From: Burkholderia contaminans
Lineage (GTDB): Bacteria; Pseudomonadota; Gammaproteobacteria; Burkholderiales; Burkholderiaceae
Direction of reading: 5' to 3'
NCBI RefSeq assembly: GCF_029633825.1
Contig: NZ_CP090641.1
Location: 2,108,001-2,172,000, forward strand
DNA: 64,000 nucleotides
The stretch's first letter is position 1; each line of letters opens with the position of its first letter. The notes under the pieces are model-generated. The model saw only the letters and a list, made by a program, of their open reading frames with translations. It did not search any database and was not told the origin of the DNA. Of the stretch, positions 54,041 through 60,690 are shown piece after piece. Position numbers and translations under genes: made by a program.

Positions 54041-55129
54041 GTGAATCTGGAAGAATTGAATCGACTCGAATCTCAATGGAAGGGGCCTGAAGCGAAGAAG
54101 GGCTTCGATGACATCGCGCGGAGCGAAGCGATCATCGACTGGCAGCCCATCGAAGGGTGGACGCCGTATCGAGACAAGTGGACTGCAGCCGTCGATGGCC
54201 CGGAATTGATTCAAGAGGAAGCGCAACCGGAACTCTCCGCCGCATACATCGACGCCGTCAGAAAATTGTGGCTCGGCACCGATGTTGACGAGCCTGCCAA
54301 CAGTGGCCCCGGCCACTGCGGAAGCGCGGGCCATTTCCACTGCTACAAAACCACTACCCGGGGGAAGGGCGCGCGCGTCTGGGAGCCGTGGCGTCGTCAG
54401 AGCAGCGGCGCGGTCACATGGTGGTGTTCGAGTTTGCAGGAGGCCGGACATCGCTACTCGTGGCCGGACCATCCCGCCGGGACGTTCGAACAGTTGAGCG
54501 CCGCGCTTCAATGCGCGATGCGCGCTGGAAACGAAGCGACAACGAATGTGGTGTGCCGGAAGATTCTGGATTGGGGAGGCGTTCGCGGCCGTCCGCACGC
54601 TGCTCGCGTCGACTGGCTCGACGAACAAGCGCAACGGGGAAACCTGATATCGAGCATTCGCACCGCGACGCGCGCGTTACGTGCAGCATCGACGTCCAGC
54701 CTCGATCCGGTGTTTTCGGAGGGGAGCATCCCGATGACGTCCGGGACGACGAAAATCTTCGCGGCCGCGGCAATGGATTTTTCTGCCGGCTGGTTTGCGC
54801 CTACGCAAGATGTGCTCATTTTCGACGGTCGTGTCACGGGGGCGCTTGGCCTCGTCGCGCGCCGCGTTTCGCACGCAGTGCCAGAAGCGTTCCGTTTCCC
54901 GTCAAGCCGCGAATCGAAGCGCCGCCGCGATGCGTCATGCACGCATCTCACGTTGCCGAACTTGCACGGCCTGAGCAACGTCGAGCGGGCGAGATTTGCC
55001 CGCCTGGGCGCTTACTGCATCGACCGGATCGTCGGCAAGTCCGAATTCCTGCTGGCGGAGAAAGCGCTGTTCATGATTGGCTACGATGTCCGGTGGCGAT
55101 GCGATAGCCAAAGCCGGGCCTGTCCGTAA
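54041..55129 (+). CDS. 362-residue hypothetical protein
   Basis: The GTG start follows GGGGGG and an AT-rich stretch. The sequence has WQPIEGWTPYRDKW, a Cys/His cluster (GHCGSAGHFHCYK) that could bind metal, then VVCRKILDWGG and, in the C-terminal half, TKIFAAAAM, TQDVLIFDGRVTGAL and CIDRIVGKSEF. The last motifs recall helix-hairpin-helix-like domains in uncharacterised prokaryotic proteins. The frame is long and rich in conserved-type residues, so it is probably real; an upstream extension to 53888 lacks support. Located 211 bases after the coiled-coil gene. Confidence 0.6.
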   Translation: MNLEELNRLESQWKGPEAKKGFDDIARSEAIIDWQPIEGWTPYRDKWTAAVDGPELIQEEAQPELSAAYIDAVRKLWLGTDVDEPANSGPGHCGSAGHFHCYKTTTRGKGARVWEPWRRQSSGAVTWWCSSLQEAGHRYSWPDHPAGTFEQLSAALQCAMRAGNEATTNVVCRKILDWGGVRGRPHAARVDWLDEQAQRGNLISSIRTATRALRAASTSSLDPVFSEGSIPMTSGTTKIFAAAAMDFSAGWFAPTQDVLIFDGRVTGALGLVARRVSHAVPEAFRFPSSRESKRRRDASCTHLTLPNLHGLSNVERARFARLGAYCIDRIVGKSEFLLAEKALFMIGYDVRWRCDSQSRACP

Positions 55130-55526
55130 GGACTCGATGGAGATTTCACTCGTCTCACCGCGCACGTTGGCGTGAGGTGAGAATGTTTAAGGGTGCCACC
55201 TAACCATTTCCTTCACGCAGCGTCTGCTGTGCGCCCACAATTTGAACGTCTACGGGCTCCACCGGTGCGCGGGCTGGATCGGTGAAGCCGTCCGGCCAAA
55301 ATGTCGATCTCCGGGCATGCCTTGCCTGATATCGCTTTTTCGGTATAATGAATCCACGTTCGGAATGTCGAACGTAAGGAATCAAGCATCCAGAGTCGGA
55401 TTCTCCGACGCCAACCTGCCCTCCCGGGCAAGGTGGACGCCTCCAAGGCGATGCGGCCGATTTACGGCAACGAAACGGGAGCAGCATGGCTGGCACCGGT
55501 TCGATAACCACTCATCCGGAGCAACC
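55130..55526. other. Intergenic region with a strong promoter, 397 bases
   Basis: No coding frame is persuasive here. The last 205 bases carry a promoter with a perfect -10 box, an inverted repeat and the leader of the 110-residue gene. Confidence 0.55.
55322..55375 (+). promoter_or_regulatory. Sigma-70-type promoter with overlapping inverted repeat
   Basis: TTGCCT (55322-55327), a 16-base spacer and a perfect TATAAT (55344-55349). Just downstream, ACGTTCG (55356-55362) and CGAACGT (55369-55375) form a 7-bp perfect dyad over the expected transcription start, fit for a repressor. The promoter points to the gene at 55527. Confidence 0.6.
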
Positions 55527-55859
55527 ATGCGTCAAGCTACCTCTGCCTCCTGTCCGACAGTCCGTGAAGACTGGTCACACTTCCTTCCCGGTTTCACGCT
55601 GACGCATACGGTTCATCTCGTGTCGAGACGGAATCCGGGCATCGTCTCGACCGCGGCTGCCGTGCTCGAAGGGGAAACCGCCACGGTCGACCGTTGGGCC
55701 ATCACCCGCTGCGGTGACGTTCTCGAGCAAAAGATCGTTCTCGGGGCAATGACGGAAGGGCAAGCGGTTCGACTGCGCGAACGACTGGCCGCGCTCGAGG
55801 GCGTACTGCGCACGAGGGTGGAGCATCACTTCGTGCGGGCCGGGTCGGCCGCCTCCTGA
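55527..55859 (+). CDS. 110-residue hypothetical protein
   Basis: Begins after CCGGAGCAACC. The sequence has REDWSHFLPGFTLTHTVHLVSRR, a beta-rich middle (TVDRWAITRCGDVLEQKIVLG) and a helix with QAVRLRERLAALEG before the C-terminal VEHHFVRAG. The layout suggests a small single-domain regulator or binding protein; it is unnamed. It stands alone behind a strong promoter with a dyad, so it may regulate itself. Confidence 0.65.
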   Translation: MRQATSASCPTVREDWSHFLPGFTLTHTVHLVSRRNPGIVSTAAAVLEGETATVDRWAITRCGDVLEQKIVLGAMTEGQAVRLRERLAALEGVLRTRVEHHFVRAGSAAS

Positions 55860-56082
55860 AATTCACCCGGGAGCGGCCATCAGACGATGGATGCTCGTCG
55901 TCGCCGTCTCGGCCGAAGCGGGCAGGCAACGATCCCCTCGGTTGTCAAAGATAGGTCCAGATCAAACCGGCAGCGTCAGATCGGCCGACTCCGTTCGGCC
56001 ATTTCAAGCCGTGCGCTCGTACCCCAATGCCGCCGGCTGAATCGCGCCCGGCGTTCCTCCGCATGCACGCAACCAGAAAAAC

Positions 56083-56133
56083 TTGACAATGCGAGCACAT
56101 GCTCCTATCTTTGCCTTAAGGGAGCATATGCTC
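56083..56133 (+). promoter_or_regulatory. Promoter and twin palindromic operators of the MarR-linked operon
   Basis: TTGACA (56083-56088), a 17-base spacer and TATCTT (56106-56111). One palindrome, GAGCA-CA-TGCTC (56093-56104), lies inside the spacer. A second, GAGCATATGCTC (56122-56133), lies just downstream of the start. Centres are 29 bases apart. Blocking by a dimeric repressor such as the MarR protein encoded in the operon is the natural reading. Confidence 0.7.
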
Positions 56134-56156
56134 TCACTTTCAACCGGAGCGAAGCG

Positions 56157-57038
56157 ATGAACGAAGCCGACATTCTTGTGAGTGGTGCCACCGGACGGAC
56201 CGGAGGTTTTGCCATTGACGAACTGCTGAAGATGGGCAAACGCGTGCGGGCCTACGTGCGCACGGATGACGACCGGGCGGCCGCGCTGAGGCAGCGCGGT
56301 GTCGATATCGCGGTGGGGGACTTCACCGACATCGACGCCATCCGGGCAGCGATGGAAGGCATCCGGTCAGCCTATTTCCTTTATCCGATCGCGCCGGGAA
56401 TCATCGGGGCAGCGGCCTATTTCGCGCAGGCGGCAAAGGAAGCGGGCGTCTCGGCGATCGTCAACATGTCGCAGATTTCCGCACGCCGGGAATCGGCGAG
56501 CCACGCAGCACAGGATCACTGGGTGTCCGAACGGGTCTTTGATTGGTCGGGTGTCGCGACGACGCATTTGCGCCCCACCTTCTTTGCCGATTGGCTCGTC
56601 TATCCGCATTTTGCAAAGGAAATCCGGGCCACGGGGAAGATCGAATTTCCGTTTGGCAACGGCCGTCACGCGCCGATCGCCTCCGACGATCAGGGGCGCG
56701 TCATCGCGCATCTCCTCGCCAATCCCGCAGGCCACGAGGGCAAGATCTACACGCTCCATGGCCCCGTCGAGATGAACCATGTCGAGATCGCAGCCGCGAT
56801 GAGCGAGGTTCTTGGCACCCGGATCGAATACGCGCCGACTTCCATCGAAGAATTCCGAATCAAGATGGAAACCGTTTACAAGTTTCCGCCGTTCCTCACG
56901 CAGCATCTGGTCGAAGTCGCGCAGAACTACCGCGACGGCATTTTCTCGGGCACCAACGATGTCGTCGAGACAATCACCGGCACGCCGCCGCTGTCCGTCC
57001 AGGCGTTCGTCGCCAGGAATCGGTCCGCATTCGCGTGA
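56157..57038 (+). CDS. NmrA/SDR-family NAD(P)-binding protein
   Basis: A 293-residue atypical SDR. It has ILVSGATGRTGGFAIDELL for NAD(P), VGDFTDIDAIRAAM, and HLRPTFFADWL, like NmrA and quinone/azo-reductase-related proteins. It lacks the classical YxxxK, as is usual for the NmrA group. CCGGAGCG precedes the ATG. It is the first of four genes ending with MarR. The role may be quinone or redox stress sensing or reduction. Confidence 0.85.
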   Translation: MNEADILVSGATGRTGGFAIDELLKMGKRVRAYVRTDDDRAAALRQRGVDIAVGDFTDIDAIRAAMEGIRSAYFLYPIAPGIIGAAAYFAQAAKEAGVSAIVNMSQISARRESASHAAQDHWVSERVFDWSGVATTHLRPTFFADWLVYPHFAKEIRATGKIEFPFGNGRHAPIASDDQGRVIAHLLANPAGHEGKIYTLHGPVEMNHVEIAAAMSEVLGTRIEYAPTSIEEFRIKMETVYKFPPFLTQHLVEVAQNYRDGIFSGTNDVVETITGTPPLSVQAFVARNRSAFA

Positions 57039-57069
57039 ACCCATCCTTGAAACGAAGCGAGGTTTGAAC

Positions 57070-57444
57070 ATGTCACTCACTCAAGACGAGCGTCACCCGT
57101 TTCTCGACGATCTGACGGCTGACGCGGAACTGATCAGCTCGGTGTTGCGCGGTCCCGTCACCGGACGCGACGACATCCGGCTCGCCGTCGACACCGTCGG
57201 AACCTTCTACGCGTCCCAGACGCCCACGTTTCTTCAAACCGTCGGCTCGCGGCTTTTTCTGGAATACGAGGCTGTCCTGACGAGCGGCGAGAAGTTGAGC
57301 GCGGTCGTTGTCGTCGATCGCAACGCCGACGGATCGGTGCCGCGCGTCAGCGTGCGGATGAGCCCGCTTGGCGCCGTACTGACGCTCGCCACCCATCTGC
57401 GGGGCGCGCTCTCGAAGCAGTTGCCGGAAAACCTCTTTCTTTGA
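57070..57444 (+). CDS. SnoaL/NTF2-like protein
   Basis: A 124-residue cone-fold protein with DDLTADAELISSVLRGPVTGRDDIRLAVD, YEAVLTSGEKLSAVVVVDRN and a C-terminal VRMSPLGAVLTLATHLR. This is the layout of the polyketide-cyclase-like SnoaL/NTF2 superfamily. It lies 31 bases after the NmrA-like gene. Ligand or reaction unknown. Confidence 0.8.
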   Translation: MSLTQDERHPFLDDLTADAELISSVLRGPVTGRDDIRLAVDTVGTFYASQTPTFLQTVGSRLFLEYEAVLTSGEKLSAVVVVDRNADGSVPRVSVRMSPLGAVLTLATHLRGALSKQLPENLFL

Positions 57445-57516
57445 ACCGGGCACGCGCAGGCCGGCGGCGGGAGTCGACCCGCAACCGGCAAGCGGCTTTT
57501 GAAACAGGAGCATGTG

Positions 57517-58230
57517 ATGGATATCAAGAACGCCACCGTTTTCATCACCGGTGCCAATCGCGGCCTGGGTCTGGCTTTTGCGCGAGAGGCACGTCGTCGC
57601 GGAGCGGCGAAAGTCTATGCGGGCATGCGCAACACGAGCGGTTTCGACGAGCCGGGCGTGGTGCCGGTCAGGATCGACGTCACGGATCCGGCATCGATCG
57701 CCGAGGCCGCGAAACTGGCGGCCGATACGACGCTGCTGGTCAACAACGCGGGGATTGCCGCGCTGATCGACGGGCCTCTGGCGGCCGACATGGAAGCGCA
57801 ATCCGCCCGCATGTTCGATACGAACTACTACGGCGTGGTGCGCGTCACACAGGCCTTCGAGCCGATCCTGGCGGCCCGGCCGCATGCCGCCATCATCAAC
57901 GTGCTGTCCGACATCGTGTGGCTTCCGCGGCCCTATCTGGCGCCGTATGCTGCGTCGAAGGCCGCCGCGTGGAGTTACACGAACCAGCTTCGCCTGTCTC
58001 TGCACGAGCGCGGCATCCAGGTGCTCGGCCTGCACGTCGGGTTCGTGGATACCGACCTGACCCACGGCATCGACGTGCCCAAAGCCAGCCCGGAGGACGT
58101 CGTGCGACAGACTTACGACGCGCTCGCCCTCGGCAAGAGCGAGGTGATGGCCGACAAGGGCACCGCGTTGCTGAAGAGTACGCTCGCGGCCGAGATACCC
58201 GGCTACATCACGCCGCCGGCAGGGCTTTGA
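57517..58230 (+). CDS. SDR-family oxidoreductase
   Basis: A 237-residue classical SDR. The motifs are TGANRGLGLAFA for the cofactor, VNNAGIAAL, Ser in LSDIV and YAASKAAAW. The C-terminus has PGYITPPAGL. AGGAGCATGTG precedes the ATG. It belongs to the MarR-linked operon. Substrate unknown. Confidence 0.88.
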   Translation: MDIKNATVFITGANRGLGLAFAREARRRGAAKVYAGMRNTSGFDEPGVVPVRIDVTDPASIAEAAKLAADTTLLVNNAGIAALIDGPLAADMEAQSARMFDTNYYGVVRVTQAFEPILAARPHAAIINVLSDIVWLPRPYLAPYAASKAAAWSYTNQLRLSLHERGIQVLGLHVGFVDTDLTHGIDVPKASPEDVVRQTYDALALGKSEVMADKGTALLKSTLAAEIPGYITPPAGL

Positions 58231-58387
58231 ACGCCGCAGATGACACGGGGCGGGCGCGGCAGCGAGACATGCGGTGCGCGGATCGCCGTACGCCACCGCT
58301 GCCGGCTTTCATCGAAAGATACCGCTGCACCTTCGCGTGACGTACGCTTGGCGTTTGCGCGATCAACCGAAACCAGGAGTAGAACAG

Positions 58388-58849
58388 ATGTTGCCGGTCA
58401 ACCAGCCGCTTGGAATCGATCAATGCAACTGCTTCGCCGTACGCAAAGCGAGCAGGCAGATCTCCAGGCTCTACGATAGCCATCTCGAGCCCGCGGGCCT
58501 GCGCATCACGCAATTCCTCACGCTGGCCGCCCTGAGCGAGGTGGGAAGTACCCCGGTCAACGCCCTTGCCGAACGGCTCGATATCGAGCGAACGGCGATG
58601 GGGAAAATGGTTGGCTTTCTGGAGCGCGACGGCTTCGTCACGATCAAGCCGTCACCCACGGACGGCCGAAGCCGCCTGATCGAGCTCACCGAGGAAGGGC
58701 GGCGCCTGCACGACAGGGCGGCCCCGCTCTGGCAGGAGGCGCAACGGGAGTTCGAGCAACTGAACGGGGCAGACAACGTGACGGCGTTGCGGGAGGGGCT
58801 GAGAGGCGTGGTCGTGGGTGACGTGTCGCTTGGGTCGTCAGAAGGCTGA
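58388..58849 (+). CDS. MarR-family transcriptional regulator
   Basis: A 153-residue winged-helix regulator. It has ISRLYDSHLEPAGLRITQFLTLAALSE, LAERLDIERTAMGKMVGFLERDGFV and the wing PSPTDGRSRLIELTEEGRRL. CCAGGAGT precedes the ATG. It is the last gene of the operon starting at 56157 and probably represses it through the twin palindromes. A cysteine pair near the N-terminus (QCNCFAVRK) could make it redox-sensitive, which fits the oxidoreductase neighbours. Confidence 0.9.
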   Translation: MLPVNQPLGIDQCNCFAVRKASRQISRLYDSHLEPAGLRITQFLTLAALSEVGSTPVNALAERLDIERTAMGKMVGFLERDGFVTIKPSPTDGRSRLIELTEEGRRLHDRAAPLWQEAQREFEQLNGADNVTALREGLRGVVVGDVSLGSSEG

Positions 58850-59279
58850 GCCTGCGGATGCATTGCGACGGCAACAGGATTCGTGACACCAGCCGTCATT
58901 CGCGGAAGGGTCATGAAACCGCCTGTTGCCGTCGGGGGCGGGCGGCTCATGACTGGAAGACGGCGATGAACCCGTTCGCGATCCTCTACGAGGATCGATT
59001 CGTTCGACCATCCGTGTGAATCTCACCCGCCTTGGACACGGAAACTCTGACACCCCCGGTCCGCTCGGCACCGGACTCTCTCGCCGCTGCTCGCTTGCCA
59101 CGGATTGTTGTAGTCTGGGCAATACGATAGTGTGGTGCATCGGCCTGCCGCCGAACTGACAATGAACCTACGATGTGTCGCGCAGGTGATCGGTGAACCC
59201 GAACGGTCGGACCGTTACCGATCGTTTGATCCTGCCGATCTCATCGTCAACCGATCCGCCAGAAAATCAGGAGTGTGTC
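58850..59279. other. Intergenic region, 430 bases
   Basis: I see no convincing gene, repeat or strong promoter here. The last part is the leader of the exported protein gene that follows. Confidence 0.5.
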
Positions 59280-60092
59280 GTGTTTCACCGGAGATCCATG
59301 CTGGGCTGTCGGAATGTTGCGTGCGCCGTCGCGGCGGCGATCATGCTGGCCCCGGTCGCGACGCGTGCAGCGGCCGACAATATCAACGAAACGGCGAGCG
59401 TCGCGCCTGCCGTTTCGGCCAACGCGTCACCCACGCGGCCGATCGTCGGCGACGATCCGGTTGCGATTCGGGAAGCACTGGAGAAGCTGCACGTCAAAGG
59501 CGCGTCCCCGTCCCTGAGCGAGCGCGTCCGCGGCCTGATCCCCGGCGTGGCCGACAAGCATGGCAAGGACACCGACCTGGCCGCGGTCAACATGGATCGT
59601 GAGGTCACTTTCCTGGTGCCGGTGTCGTACGGGCTGCGATATCAGTCGCAGAAGCATCTGTTGAAGGTGAACGTCGACCTGGTCGACGCCGACGGCGAAG
59701 GCCGGACAGGCATCCTGCTCAGAAAGGTCATTACCGGGCCGCGAGGGCGAGGGCTCGTGATCGCACCCGAGGCGAAGGCAAAAGGCTATATCCAGCAGAT
59801 CGACATCATCGAGCTCGATCCCGGAAAAGGCGGGAAGTCCACCGTGCGCGGCAGTGTGAGGCTGTCACCCGCTGCGTACGCGCAAGCGCAGGGCGGGTTC
59901 GCGTTCGCACTTTCCGGGCGCCTGGTCCGGCCGTACCTGACCGAACACGTCGAGCACGCCGAGCCGAACAACGACGAGCCGACTGATATCACGACGAGAA
60001 CTTCGAGGCTGCACCTGGATGTCGAGTCCATTTCGCTCGTGAGCCGGGCGAGTGGTGCGGTGTTGTTGAAGAAGCTGAGTTTCTCGAAGTAG
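59280..60092 (+). CDS. Exported protein of unknown function
   Basis: A 270-residue protein with a signal peptide (HRRS then VACAVAAAIMLAPVATRAA). The mature part has EALEKLHVKGASPSLSERVRGLIPG, DREVTFLVPVSYGLRYQ and a beta-rich C-terminus (TSRLHLDVESISLVSRASG). The GTG at 59280 has AGGAG upstream; the ATG at 59298 with GGAG is an equal alternative. No family recognised. Probably periplasmic. Confidence 0.7.
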   Translation: MFHRRSMLGCRNVACAVAAAIMLAPVATRAAADNINETASVAPAVSANASPTRPIVGDDPVAIREALEKLHVKGASPSLSERVRGLIPGVADKHGKDTDLAAVNMDREVTFLVPVSYGLRYQSQKHLLKVNVDLVDADGEGRTGILLRKVITGPRGRGLVIAPEAKAKGYIQQIDIIELDPGKGGKSTVRGSVRLSPAAYAQAQGGFAFALSGRLVRPYLTEHVEHAEPNNDEPTDITTRTSRLHLDVESISLVSRASGAVLLKKLSFSK

Positions 60093-60690
60093 TGGGTTGC
60101 TTGCGCGAGTCTTTGGGCGGGAAAGGGGCGCCGGCCATTGGGTGGCTCGCCGGCGGCGAGCCGGTCGATCTCGCGGAATTGGCTCGTGCCCGGTCGGGGA
60201 TCTCGATCGGGCTCGCTTGACGTGTGATATTCGTACGCTGACGCGGAGGACTCGGGCGGAGCATCGTCGCGGGTGATGCCGCGGCACACGGCGGCGCCGC
60301 CACGTCAGGCCGGATCGTGCTGCTGCGGAATCAGGGCGACGTCAGCCCTGCCGTTGCTCGGCTGCGATGCGGGCAAGTCATTTCGGAACACTTCTCGCGC
60401 TGCGCGACGTTAGCGACGCCAAGCAGGGTACGCGTATCAGCTGCTCGGCACTCTTCCGCAGGTGATACGTGCGATTGCCTCGGCGCCGGTTTTTGCGCAC
60501 CGGACCTACCAGCGAACAGGAAGATACTCGTCGCATTGCTGGCCTGGTCGCGGAGGAAATTCTGCGCACTGACACAGAGGGTGCCGGCGCAATTGCCGAC
60601 GCCGTGCATCTCGCGGTCGCCAGTTTGGATCGGTGTCGGGGCCGCTCTCGGCGCGTCGCGGACAGTACCCGGCGTGGCAGGCGCACCCAC
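60093..60690. other. Intergenic region between convergent genes, 598 bases
   Basis: Open frames in this stretch on both strands lack ribosome sites and recognisable motifs. A GC-rich palindrome (GGCGGCGCCGCC) lies near 60290. I see nothing else. Confidence 0.5.

Noticed and set aside
55200..55511. 103-residue minus-strand frame
   Set aside because: It overlaps the strong promoter and dyad of the plus-strand gene and has no recognisable motif.
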